From Firm-04 sp045642925 (GTDB taxonomy: Bacteria; Bacillota; Clostridia; Oscillospirales; Ruminococcaceae), in contig JAZUJW010000009.1 in assembly GCA_045642925.1 (NCBI GenBank), positions 1 through 47,116 of the forward strand: a stretch of 47,116 nucleotides of DNA, written 5' to 3'. Position numbers and translations under genes: made by a program. Below the pieces are notes generated by a model. It was not told the DNA's origin. It worked only from the letters and a program-made list of their open reading frames with translations, and did not search any database. Below are positions 34,243 through 42,145 of this stretch, one piece after another (positions within the stretch are counted from its first letter, which is position 1; every line of letters starts with the position of its first letter).

Positions 34243-34254
34243 GGCAAAACCCAA

Positions 34255-34293
34255 CGAGGCAAGAGAATGGTATAAACCACTTCTCTTGCCTCG
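34255..34293. terminator. Terminator-like hairpin, repeat-family copy 1
   Basis: CGAGGCAAGAGAA (34255-34267) pairs fully with TTCTCTTGCCTCG (34281-34293); inner TGGT/ACCA extends the stem. It ends transcription of the sensor-GGDEF gene (minus). The same sequence family occurs at 41695 and 45714. Confidence 0.8.
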
Positions 34294-34319
34294 CTTTTGT
34301 TTATCATGGAAAGTGACAT

Positions 34320-36269
34320 TCAGTCTACTGCACAGACTGTTACTGCCTTCAGATACTTCGATGGATTCTTCTTCTTCTTTTCCTCAAACATCTGATTGTC
34401 TGCAATTGTAATCAATTCAAAAATCGATGTGTCTGCCTGCGGCACGGTAATACACGCGCCAATGCTCACACTCAGCTCATACGGCTGCCCGCCAAATCGG
34501 TTGCAAATGTCCAGACAAGACTGAATCCGCCACCGCATGGAAAGCGCCTTCTCCTCCGAACCATCCGAACTGAAAATGAAGAATTCATCGCCGCCAAACC
34601 GACACGCAACTTCATCGTGCAAACAGCATTCCTGCAAAATCGCCGCAATACTGCGAATCGCACGGTCGCCCGCCTTGTGTCCGAACTGGTCGTTGATATT
34701 TTTCAGTCCGTCCATATCCACAAACATAATCATAACAGGACGCTGTTCTTCAATGCATCGGTTGTATTCATCGCTTGCACAGCGGCGGAATCCGTTTCGG
34801 TTCAGAATGCCCGTTACCGAATCAATCGCATAAAGCTTATCCAGCGCATGAACAATTTCATCCAGACAAAGAATCTTGCGCAGGTTTTCCAGCGTATTGC
34901 CAATACTGATGCCCCATGTATGGAACAAAGGACTGCTGAGCGGCAGTTCGCTGTTGACAATGGCAAAATACCCCAGACAGCGTTCACGGAAATGAAGCGG
35001 TACAAAATACATATTGCGAGTACGTTCGTCCGTATCCGTATACAACAGACGCGGCAGTACGGCTTCTGAGGCAAAACTGTCCGCAGGCTGGAATTTGCCG
35101 TCATAATATGCCAGCGGCATCAGCATCCGCTTCGAGTAACCGCGGATAATATATTCTTCCGGCGGCATTTCGCCTGTGTATCCGTTCTCATGCGAAAGCG
35201 GATTGGTAAACCAGTTGTCATTCAGGCAGAAATAGAACTCCTCACACTGCGTTGCAAGGACACATTCCCGCAGAGCATCAAAATATTCTTCCAGCGAATC
35301 GCAGTTCACCAAAGAACAAGCCATCTGGTTCAAAGCGAAAATCTCCTGATTGGTAAAGGAAATCGTCTGATAACTGCGCTTTTTGTAAAGAGAAACATCT
35401 TCGGTCGTTCCGCACTCACAGCCGCAGCTTTCCGCAAAAATCGGCACTGCACTCAGTTCAGTCGTGCGCGCAGGATGTTCTCCGGCACAGCATTCGCAAA
35501 TCATCTGACAAGCAAGCGCTCCCGACTGCATCAGCGGACGCTCCACAGTGGTCAGTGACGGCGAAAAATTCTTTGCGTTGTAGATATTGTCAAATCCTGA
35601 AACCAGAATATCATTTGGGCAGGAAATGCCATGCGTTTCCAGCGTCAGCAATGCCGAAAGCGCCATCGCATCATTGCCGCAGACAATTGCCTGCGGGAGT
35701 TCCATGCCGGATTTCAGGAACGCTTCTACGGCAAGCTTGCCGTCTACAGGACGGAATGCGCCATGATAAATGCGCTGTTCGTCCATCGGGATATTGTATT
35801 CTTTCAGTACACGCAGAAAAGCGTTCAGACGTTCAATGCTTTCCGTGTTATCATCCGGCCCTGAAATATAATTGAAACAGCGCACATTATGCTTTTCAAT
35901 CAAATGGCGCGTAATTTGTTCCATGGCAGGCGCATTCTGAATGCCGATATACTGCATGAATTCCGATTCACGGTCAATGCTGACCGCAGGAATACCCGCA
36001 GCACGGATGCGCTCAGAAAGGTTCTCAAATATTTCAGCAGAAAAGGTGTTCGAAAGCAGAATTACGCCGTCAAAAAGCGAAAAATTCGGCAATTCGAAAA
36101 TATTGTGTTCTCCAATATCATTATTGGGGTTGGCGAGGATGCCGTCATTGGCAATAAAATGGGCAATATTTACATGATGCTGTGCTGCGTAACGATGAAT
36201 GCCGCGCAGAATCGACTGCTGATATTCTTCAGAGATTCCTGCTGCAATCACTGCAATGGTATAATTCAT
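34320..36269 (-). CDS. LacI-type sugar-sensor domain fused to a GGDEF diguanylate cyclase
   Basis: 649 aa, predicted cytosolic: no signal peptide or membrane helix. Residues 1-280 are a periplasmic-binding-protein-like domain as in LacI/GalR regulators but without the DNA-binding helix-turn-helix (starts MNYTIAVIAAGISEEYQQSI; IVCGNDAMALSALLTLETHG; DILVSGFDNI). A middle region (about 300-480; FYFCLNDNWF..., YFVPLHFRERCLGYFAIVNS) looks GAF-like. The GGDEF domain (about 510-640) keeps the active site RFGGDEF and FVDMDGLKNINDQFGH, so it should make cyclic di-GMP. The RxxD inhibitory site is absent (LHDE there). ATG 36269 follows GAGGTGA. A likely role is linking an intracellular sugar signal to c-di-GMP. 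Confidence 0.88.
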   Translation of the reverse strand: MNYTIAVIAAGISEEYQQSILRGIHRYAAQHHVNIAHFIANDGILANPNNDIGEHNIFELPNFSLFDGVILLSNTFSAEIFENLSERIRAAGIPAVSIDRESEFMQYIGIQNAPAMEQITRHLIEKHNVRCFNYISGPDDNTESIERLNAFLRVLKEYNIPMDEQRIYHGAFRPVDGKLAVEAFLKSGMELPQAIVCGNDAMALSALLTLETHGISCPNDILVSGFDNIYNAKNFSPSLTTVERPLMQSGALACQMICECCAGEHPARTTELSAVPIFAESCGCECGTTEDVSLYKKRSYQTISFTNQEIFALNQMACSLVNCDSLEEYFDALRECVLATQCEEFYFCLNDNWFTNPLSHENGYTGEMPPEEYIIRGYSKRMLMPLAYYDGKFQPADSFASEAVLPRLLYTDTDERTRNMYFVPLHFRERCLGYFAIVNSELPLSSPLFHTWGISIGNTLENLRKILCLDEIVHALDKLYAIDSVTGILNRNGFRRCASDEYNRCIEEQRPVMIMFVDMDGLKNINDQFGHKAGDRAIRSIAAILQECCLHDEVACRFGGDEFFIFSSDGSEEKALSMRWRIQSCLDICNRFGGQPYELSVSIGACITVPQADTSIFELITIADNQMFEEKKKKNPSKYLKAVTVCAVD

Positions 36270-36384
36270 AGTTTCACCTCATTCTGTGTCTGTTCGGTTA
36301 CAAACCAATCTTCCTTCCCATAACAATATACCTGCTGTACATATCGGGCGGTTTTCCCTATTTTGTGATAGTCCCGCCCTAATT

Positions 36385-36414
36385 ATTCTACCACTTGTGC
36401 GGCAGGCTTGTCAA
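36385..36414 (-). promoter_or_regulatory. Promoter of the sensor-GGDEF gene
   Basis: Minus strand: TTGACA (36414-36409), an 18-bp spacer, TAGAAT (36390-36385). Just downstream, GGGCGG (36346-36351) and CCGCCC (36374-36379) can pair in the 5' leader. Confidence 0.7.
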
Positions 36415-36518
36415 GCGAGAAGTATTCACAGTATGGCAATTCGGCATTCTCACAAATATCACCGAAGCGGATTGTGCATCTTGCTGAAATCCAGCCGTAC
36501 TGCGATTTGTTCCCGAAA

Positions 36519-37349
36519 TTATGATGCTGTCATTCTGGAAGAAGTCGCATTATTGCGGCGGTAAGCGGTTGGTGTCATCTGCTTTTGCTTTTTGAAGGCG
36601 CGGATAAATGTGGAATCGCTCTCGAAACCACAGCTTTGCGAAATACTGCAAATCGGTGCATCCGTTTCCTCAAGCAGTTTGCAGGCATACTGCAAGCGGC
36701 TTTCCAACACATCCTGATAACACGCACAACCGAATGTTTCCGTATAAAGCCGATGCAGGTGGGCACGGCTCAAGCTGACAACATCACACATATCTTCGAT
36801 AGACCAGCGTTTGGCAGGGCTGCTGTAGATTTGTTCGCGCAGTGTCACCAATGCTGCCGTGTTGATGTCAGGTTCATGCAGAACGGTCTTGGAAAGCGTC
36901 AGGCTGCGGCACTGATACAGCAGGATGTGCAGCAGGTTATTCGCCGCATATTCTGCGTATCCGCGTGTGTTCTGGTTCTGGATCATATGCAGCAGCAGGG
37001 CGCACAGTTCTGCGGTATCACTGCGTTCTGCCTGCGGCACGGTCAGCGGGATGCGTTGGGCGATGCCAAGCTGTGCAGAAATGGTCATCTGCGGCTGTTC
37101 TTCCTCCATCAGAACACAAAGGTCAGCGTTTTGCAGATACGGCATATCTTCTGCTGCAACGCCGATGCGCAGCATAAAACTGCCTGCCGCAATCATACGG
37201 CTGCCAAAAATCAAATCTGCCGTGTGGTAGGGATGGGAGTAATACAGCAGCATGGTGTGCAGGATTTCGGGCGTATCTGCTTGTTTCAGGCTTTCTGCGG
37301 TTTGTTTTCCGGTACGGGTTTGCGGATCAAAAGCGGTCAAGATTTTCAT
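36519..37349 (-). CDS. AraC-family transcriptional regulator
   Basis: 276 aa DNA-binding regulator. The C-terminal third (about residues 170-270) holds the two helix-turn-helix motifs of the AraC/XylS family: WSIEDMCDVVSLSRAHLHRLYTETF-like first motif and ICSISQSCGFESDSTFIRAF, then KKQKQMTPTAYRR. The N-terminal 160 residues are an unassigned sensing domain without a clear cupin motif. ATG 37349 follows AAGGGGA. Same strand as the sensor-GGDEF gene, 249 bp upstream of it, but that gene has its own promoter. The target is unknown. Confidence 0.9.
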   Translation of the reverse strand: MKILTAFDPQTRTGKQTAESLKQADTPEILHTMLLYYSHPYHTADLIFGSRMIAAGSFMLRIGVAAEDMPYLQNADLCVLMEEEQPQMTISAQLGIAQRIPLTVPQAERSDTAELCALLLHMIQNQNTRGYAEYAANNLLHILLYQCRSLTLSKTVLHEPDINTAALVTLREQIYSSPAKRWSIEDMCDVVSLSRAHLHRLYTETFGCACYQDVLESRLQYACKLLEETDAPICSISQSCGFESDSTFIRAFKKQKQMTPTAYRRNNATSSRMTAS

Positions 37350-37500
37350 ATCGTCCCCTTCTTTCTGAGTAAAATTATAGCTAAAAAAATTACAAAGTTT
37401 GTCGGCATATATCAGTTTTTGGGAAGAAAAGACTCAAAACCGCAGAATTCTCCCCAAAATAAAGTGGTGACAAAAAGACAGTTCATAGTACAATCCTGCA
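37350..37500. other. Upstream region between the AraC gene and the small transcription unit
   Basis: No gene is seen. This AT-rich stretch must hold the AraC-gene promoter, but I could not pick hexamers with confidence. Confidence 0.4.
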
Positions 37501-37529
37501 TTGTTATTTTCGGCAGTATGTGTTATAAT
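37501..37529 (+). promoter_or_regulatory. Promoter of a short transcription unit
   Basis: TTGTTA (37501-37506), a 17-bp spacer, TATAAT (37524-37529). The predicted start is near 37536, the first base of a perfect hairpin. Confidence 0.7.
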
Positions 37530-37556
37530 GCGATTGTAGTCAAGGAGTAGTACACC

Positions 37557-37688
37557 ATGACTACGAGAATATTACGAATTTGCAAGATAAGTTTGCTCGT
37601 TCCTTTTCAGCGGCCCCCTCTGCTGACAATCAAAAAGCCCTCTCTTTTTAAACGATGCCACTTGTTTTGCATTCTAAAACGTGAATGA
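37557..37688 (+). CDS. Possible 43-residue basic peptide
   Basis: ATG 37557 has AAGGAG at a good distance (37542-37547), although that site lies in the hairpin loop and the ATG in the stem, so translation could be conditional. The peptide starts MTTRILRICKISLLVPFQ and is rich in Lys/Arg and Cys (three Cys). It stops just before the first terminator hairpin. No family is recognised; coding is not proven. Confidence 0.35.
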   Translation: MTTRILRICKISLLVPFQRPPLLTIKKPSLFKRCHLFCILKRE

Positions 37689-37715
37689 CGGTACACATTT
37701 ACGTTTTTCTCTCCA

Positions 37716-37752
37716 ATCACTGCCTAGCTTTTAGGCGGTGATTTTTCTTTTT
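37716..37752 (+). terminator. Terminator of the short transcription unit
   Basis: ATCACTGCCT (37716-37725) pairs with AGGCGGTGAT (37733-37742, one G-T), followed by TTTTCTTTTTT. A weaker hairpin with TTTTT precedes it at 37676-37708. Confidence 0.8.
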
Positions 37753-37907
37753 TGTAGATATTGATATTATATCACACGTTTGTATTGAATGCAAGAGGAT
37801 ATGTGCAGTTTTGTTGAAAACAGCGAAAACGAACACACCCTTGCTTTTTCGCCGCAATTGCAGTATAATGAAAAAAAGACTATCATTCCACTGAAAGGAG
37901 CGCTGCT

Positions 37908-40172
37908 ATGATGCCGAATCCGCAGCAGCCTGTTTCATTACGCGGCACTGTTGACGATATCATCTATTATAATGAAGACAACGGCTATGTTGTTGCAGAC
38001 GTGGAAACAGAAGACAGCCTTGTCACCATTGTCGGTGTGCTTGGCGCACTCGAAGTCGGCGAAGAACTTGAATTGACCGGCACATTCGTCAACCATCCGC
38101 GCCATGGTCAACAATTACAGGTCGAAAGCTGTGTGCGGGCACTGCCGTCTACCGTGGTCAATATCGAACGCTATCTTGCAAGCGGCATCATCCGCGGCAT
38201 CGGCAGAGCACTCGCCAAGCGCATTGTTACGGAATTCGGTGAATTTACGCTGGATATCATTGAGCACAGTCCGGAAAAGCTCTGCCGCATCAAGGGCATT
38301 TCCGCTGAAAAATGCGAAGAAATCTCTGCCGCCGCCAAGCAGATTTTCGGTCTGCGCAACCTGATGGCGGAACTTCAGCAGTACGGGATTCCCGCCTCTG
38401 CCGCCATGCGTGCCTATCGCAAATGGGATGCCGATGCATGGGATGTGATTCAGGAAAATCCTTACCGCCTGTGCATGGTCGGTATTGACGTGGAATTTCG
38501 GCTGGCGGAAAAGCTGGCGAGAGCACTGCATATTCCGTTGACGGATGTGCGGCGCGTTTCGGCAGGCTTTCGCTGGATTCTCACGGAAAACGCACTTTCA
38601 GGGCATACCTGCGTACCGCTTGACCGCTTCGAAAACACGGCATTGCACCTTTTGCACATCGACACGGATTCCGTTCAGGCGGCACTGAAATTCTGTCTGG
38701 AAGAACAATACCTCTATCTCTACGAACACAATCAGGTCAAATATCTCTATCTTGCGGAATACTATCAGGCAGAGGATTTCATTGCTTCCCGCATTTCTGC
38801 GATGCTTGCCTTTTCGCCGCCCGAAGATTTCGACTGCGCAAAAGCCATCGAACAGGAGGAAAAAGATACCGGCATGACCTATGCCGAACGGCAAAAACAA
38901 GCCATCGCCTGTGCTTTTTCCAGAGGACTGATGGTACTGACAGGCGGCCCCGGTACCGGAAAAACCACCACACTGAACGGCGTCATTCATCTCTGTCAGC
39001 ACGCAGGAAGCACAATTCTGCTTGCCGCGCCCACAGGCAGAGCCGCCAAGCGCATGACCGAACTGACAGGACGCGAAGCCAAAACCATTCACCGCCTCCT
39101 CGGAACGACTTATGACGAAAACGGACAGCTCATCTTCCAGCACAATGAGCAAAACCCGCTGAAAGCCGATGTTGTCATTGTCGATGAGGTTTCCATGGTG
39201 GATACGCTTCTGTTCGAGGGACTGCTGCGGGCACTGCGGCTTTCGTGCCGCGTGATTCTCGTGGGCGATGAAGACCAACTGCCGTCCGTTGGCGCAGGCA
39301 ATCTCCTGCACACACTGACACGATGCGAAAAAATCCCTGTTGTCCGTCTGAACGAAATTTTCCGTCAGGCACAGGAAAGCTGTATCATCCGCAGTGCGCA
39401 CCAGATCGTCAGCGGCACATTGCCCGATTTACAGGAAAAACAAAGCGATTTCTTCTTTTTTGACCGCAGGAAGGCAGACCAAGCCACCGAATTACTGCTT
39501 TCACTTTACGCGAAGCGCTTGCCCGATGCCTATGGCTTTGACGCGAAAAACGATATTCAGGTCATTTCACCTACACGCAAAGGTCTGCTCGGCACGGTCA
39601 CACTCAACCAAATCTTGCAGGAAGCCGTCAACCCGCCGCAATATGGAAAAATGGTGCTCAAAAACCGCCTGTTTACGTTCCGTGAAGGTGACAAAGTCAT
39701 GCAGATACAGAATCAGTACGAGATGGAATGGCGCAAAGACGGCGAAATCGGCGCAGGCATCTTCAATGGCGATATCGGCATTGTGCAGTCCGTTGACAAA
39801 GGCACGCGCACACTGAAAGTTGATTTTGACAGCAAAGTCGTGACTTACAAAGAAGAACAGCTCGACCAGCTTGAGCTTGCCTATGCTGTCACGGTACATA
39901 AAAGTCAGGGAAGCGAATTTGAAGCCGTACTCATGATGCTCCCGGAAGGAAATGACCGCCTGACCTACCGCAGTCTGCTGTATACGGCAGTGACACGCGC
40001 AAAAAAGCTGTTGATCCTCATTGGTTCACCGCGAAAAGTCAACAGCATGGTGCAAAATCACCACCGCACCATGCGGTATTCCTGTCTTGGTGCAATGCTG
40101 GAAGCCATGACAGGCAGTTCGTTTACGGATGAAATTCTGGAACAGCCCATGCTGTTCGGAGAAGAACCATGA
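37908..40172 (+). CDS. recD2: RecD2-type 5'-3' DNA helicase
   Basis: Superfamily 1B helicase of the RecD2/YrrC family found in bacteria without RecBC; roles in repair and replication-fork upkeep. 754 aa. Order: N-terminal OB-like part (LRGTVDDIIYYNEDNGYVVA), helix-hairpin-helix repeats (ASGIIRGIGRALAKRI; LCRIKGISAEKC), then the motor: Walker A LTGGPGTGKTTTLNG (about residue 345), Q-loop APTGRAAKRM, Walker B VIVDEVSMVD, GDEDQLPSVGAG, and the C-terminal YAVTVHKSQGSEF with YTAVTRAKKLL. ATG 37908 follows AAAGGAG. It overlaps comF by ATGA. Confidence 0.96.
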   Translation: MMPNPQQPVSLRGTVDDIIYYNEDNGYVVADVETEDSLVTIVGVLGALEVGEELELTGTFVNHPRHGQQLQVESCVRALPSTVVNIERYLASGIIRGIGRALAKRIVTEFGEFTLDIIEHSPEKLCRIKGISAEKCEEISAAAKQIFGLRNLMAELQQYGIPASAAMRAYRKWDADAWDVIQENPYRLCMVGIDVEFRLAEKLARALHIPLTDVRRVSAGFRWILTENALSGHTCVPLDRFENTALHLLHIDTDSVQAALKFCLEEQYLYLYEHNQVKYLYLAEYYQAEDFIASRISAMLAFSPPEDFDCAKAIEQEEKDTGMTYAERQKQAIACAFSRGLMVLTGGPGTGKTTTLNGVIHLCQHAGSTILLAAPTGRAAKRMTELTGREAKTIHRLLGTTYDENGQLIFQHNEQNPLKADVVIVDEVSMVDTLLFEGLLRALRLSCRVILVGDEDQLPSVGAGNLLHTLTRCEKIPVVRLNEIFRQAQESCIIRSAHQIVSGTLPDLQEKQSDFFFFDRRKADQATELLLSLYAKRLPDAYGFDAKNDIQVISPTRKGLLGTVTLNQILQEAVNPPQYGKMVLKNRLFTFREGDKVMQIQNQYEMEWRKDGEIGAGIFNGDIGIVQSVDKGTRTLKVDFDSKVVTYKEEQLDQLELAYAVTVHKSQGSEFEAVLMMLPEGNDRLTYRSLLYTAVTRAKKLLILIGSPRKVNSMVQNHHRTMRYSCLGAMLEAMTGSSFTDEILEQPMLFGEEP

Positions 40173-40840
40173 AACGGCTGACGATGTGGCTTCTGGACTT
40201 GCTGTATCCGAATCTCTGTGACTGCTGTGGAAAGCGCATTGCTTACCATGAAGCAATTTGCGCAGACTGCCGTGCGGCACTGCAAACGCTGACGGTTTCA
40301 GAAGATATTCAGCGGGAAAATGCCGCATGGGATGGCGTGACGGCGGCTTATTATTATCGTAATCAAGCGAAAAACGGCGTGCTGAGCCTGAAGGACGGCG
40401 CAAGAGGTTTTCTCACTGAAGCGGCGGAGGTGCTTGCCGCGCAAATCAAAGCGCAGTTTCCGCACATCGACTGCATCACCTTTGTACCAATCACAAAGCG
40501 GCGCAGAGCAATGCAGGGCTACGGACACACAGAACTGCTTGCAAAAGCGCTCGGTAAACAACTGCATCTGCCCGTGCGGAGTGACTTGCTTTACGAGGAC
40601 AACCGCAGTAAACTTCGCCAGCATATGCTTTCGCCCGCGGACAGAAAATCGTATGCGAAACGCTTCAAAAGCAATCCTGTAGACCTGACAGGCAAAACGA
40701 TTCTGCTTTGTGATGATGTCCTGACAACAGGCAGTACACTGAATGTGTGCATTTCAGCGTTACGGGAATGCGGTGCTGTAAGTGTGTTTGCGGCAGTTTT
40801 GACTGTCCGCGGACATGAACTGCAAGACATAAAAAAATAA
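40169..40840 (+). CDS. comF: ComF-family phosphoribosyltransferase-like protein
   Basis: 223 aa. N-terminal zinc-finger cysteines (LCDCCGKRI, then ICADC) are followed by the type I PRT fold with LLCDDVLTTGSTLNVC near residue 180 (the PRPP loop). In B. subtilis ComFC is needed for DNA uptake and acts with the ComFA helicase; many bacteria keep the gene (ComF/GntX) without known competence. Here it is translationally coupled to recD2 (stop/start overlap at 40169), pairing it with a different helicase. Confidence 0.92.
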   Translation: MKRLTMWLLDLLYPNLCDCCGKRIAYHEAICADCRAALQTLTVSEDIQRENAAWDGVTAAYYYRNQAKNGVLSLKDGARGFLTEAAEVLAAQIKAQFPHIDCITFVPITKRRRAMQGYGHTELLAKALGKQLHLPVRSDLLYEDNRSKLRQHMLSPADRKSYAKRFKSNPVDLTGKTILLCDDVLTTGSTLNVCISALRECGAVSVFAAVLTVRGHELQDIKK

Positions 40841-40859
40841 ACGTCCGCAATATTATATA

Positions 40860-40888
40860 TTGACACACATAAATTTGTATGCTATAAT
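40860..40888 (+). promoter_or_regulatory. Consensus promoter of the Thr-rich lipoprotein gene
   Basis: TTGACA (40860-40865), exactly 17 bp, TATAAT (40883-40888): a perfect sigma-A consensus. Confidence 0.9.
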
Positions 40889-40930
40889 AATAGGTGTTCA
40901 AATTTGATTGCAAAAGGAGTGTGTGTTATC

Positions 40931-41665
40931 ATGAAAAAATGGCTTCTTGCTGTGGTGGCATCCTCGATGATGCTAATGCTGACCGGCTGTTCCCTATCGG
41001 CTCCAGACCTTATAAAGTCAGTTATAGAAAATATATTTGGATTAGAAATGGAAGAAACTGCCGAATCAACTGCGGAAAGTACCACCACCAAATCCGTTTC
41101 CAAAACGACAGCAGCAGTCACCACAGAAACGACGACCACCACCACAACGACAACAACAGAACCGACCGTTCCCATGAAGGACTTGCAGCTTGGCGATATG
41201 GCATTCAAAATTGATCCTGAAAAGTGGGAAACCGTCGAAGAATACAACGAGCGCCTGAAGCAGCGCGGTGAAGCGATGACGCAGGAGGATCTTTCATATT
41301 TTACTGCGCCTGACATGATCACATATGTGCTGCACAATACCGATACCACTCTGACTGCGTACACAGACTCCTATGAAGGCGTAGAAGGTTTTGGCACGCA
41401 GGAACAATACGAGAGATATGCTGAGGCAATGGATTACCTCATGAAGAATCAAGGCAACGCAGTAACGTGCAAATCGAAATTGCTGGAGAAAAACGGATTG
41501 ACATATGTTGAAACAACAATGACCTATGCTTCGGGTGCGCATTCAAAAATGATGTCTGTACTGAAAAATGATGTACAGTATATATTGATGGTGACAGGTG
41601 AACGGCTTGTGGGAGATGATGATGTCTATTACGAGCTGCTAGAAACCGTGACCTTTGCAGAATGA
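40931..41665 (+). CDS. Lipoprotein with Thr-rich spacer, unknown function
   Basis: 244 aa surface lipoprotein. Signal peptide MKKWLLAVVASSMMLMLTGC ends in the lipobox LTGC. A Thr-run spacer (ETTTTTTTTTTEPTVP, about residues 70-88) links it to a soluble C-terminal domain of about 150 aa (GDMAFKIDPEKWETVEEYNE; MITYVLHNTDTTLTAY; SKMMSVLKNDVQYILMVTGE), which I do not recognise. ATG 40931 follows AAAAGGAG. The perfect promoter suggests strong constitutive expression. The Thr spacer matches those in the CapA-like and VanY proteins here. Confidence 0.8.
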   Translation: MKKWLLAVVASSMMLMLTGCSLSAPDLIKSVIENIFGLEMEETAESTAESTTTKSVSKTTAAVTTETTTTTTTTTTEPTVPMKDLQLGDMAFKIDPEKWETVEEYNERLKQRGEAMTQEDLSYFTAPDMITYVLHNTDTTLTAYTDSYEGVEGFGTQEQYERYAEAMDYLMKNQGNAVTCKSKLLEKNGLTYVETTMTYASGAHSKMMSVLKNDVQYILMVTGERLVGDDDVYYELLETVTFAE

Positions 41666-41694
41666 CCATAAACATCCATTCCCCATAAAATCAA

Positions 41695-41733
41695 AGAGGC
41701 AAGAGAACCGTATGATTCGTTTCTCCTGCCTCT
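41695..41733. terminator. Terminator-like hairpin, repeat-family copy 2
   Basis: AGAGGCAAGAGAA (41695-41707) pairs with TTCTCCTGCCTCT (41721-41733) with one mismatch (G-T when read on the minus strand). It lies after the lipoprotein gene. Copies 1 and 3 are at 34255 and 45714. Confidence 0.65.
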
Positions 41734-41771
41734 TCCGTATACCATAGGGAACACATTTCCAAGTGTCACAA

Positions 41772-41810
41772 TGAAAAAGAAAGCCCTCGGCAGCTTCACG
41801 CTACCGAGGG
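41772..41810 (-). terminator. Terminator of tRNA-Thr
   Basis: CCCTCGGCAGC (41784-41794) pairs with GCTACCGAGGG (41800-41810); on the minus strand CTTTCTTTTTC follows. Confidence 0.85.
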
Positions 41811-41821
41811 TTTCGTTCACA

Positions 41822-41894
41822 AGCTAGTGGTGGGACTCGAACCCACGACCTGCGCATTACGAATGCGCTGCTCTACCAACTGAGCCACACTAGC
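41822..41894 (-). tRNA. tRNA-Thr (anticodon CGT)
   Basis: Clover-leaf read on the minus strand: acceptor GCTAGTG/CACTAGC (7 bp), D-arm with GGCTCAGTTGGTAGAGC, anticodon stem GCGCA/TGCGC around the loop TTCGTAA (anticodon CGT, reading ACG), and T-arm GTGGGTTCGAGTCCCAC. 73 nt; the 3' CCA is not encoded. Monocistronic, with its own promoter and terminator. Confidence 0.97.
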
Positions 41895-41929
41895 ATCTCT
41901 ATGAAATTGTTCTCGAAAGTACGTTTTAT

Positions 41930-41958
41930 ATTATAGCACATCCATTACAAAAAGTCAA
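41930..41958 (-). promoter_or_regulatory. Promoter of tRNA-Thr
   Basis: Minus strand: TTGACT (41958-41953), 17 bp, TATAAT (41935-41930). Confidence 0.8.
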
Positions 41959-42002
41959 GAGGAAAATCATGAAAATTTTTCATGATAAAATATCAAAAAG
42001 AA

Positions 42003-42031
42003 TTGTTTTTTTTCGAAAAGTATGTTATACT
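42003..42031 (+). promoter_or_regulatory. Promoter of the S26-like membrane protein gene
   Basis: TTGTTT (42003-42008), 17 bp, TATACT (42026-42031). Confidence 0.65.
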
Positions 42032-42090
42032 ATATAAGGAGAATTTTCGATAGGCCGTCTATCAACCATACCATTAAAGAAATATGAGAA

Positions 42091-42145
42091 AGGAGTTGGC
42101 TCATTCTCCGCTGTTTCCCATTTCACCCTGAGCCAGTGACCAACA
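42091..42145 (+). promoter_or_regulatory. Hairpin bridging ribosome site and start codon
   Basis: The only good ribosome site (AGGAG, 42091-42095) is about 50 nt before ATG 42145. Between them TGGCTCA (42097-42103) pairs exactly with TGAGCCA (42129-42135) around a 25-nt loop. Folded, the stem brings AGGAG to normal distance from GTG 42136 or ATG 42145. Confidence 0.5.

Larger units (their letters stand above)
37536..37752 (+). ncRNA. Candidate small RNA (about 215 nt) with promoter and terminators
   Basis: The unit begins with a 7-bp perfect hairpin (GTAGTCA 37536-37542 with TGACTAC 37558-37564) holding AAGGAG in its loop. It ends in two terminator-like hairpins: 37676-37686 with 37697-37707, then 37716-37725 with 37733-37742 plus a long T-run. 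In between are a C-rich run and TCAGC/GCTGA pairing. I recognise no Rfam class from memory. It may be a regulatory RNA, a message for the 43-codon ORF inside it, or both. Confidence 0.5.

Noticed and set aside
34063..34254. 63-codon minus-strand ORF in the MITE-like element
   Set aside because: It consists of the element's inverted repeats and hairpins. The partial second copy carries a 20-bp insert that would break the frame.
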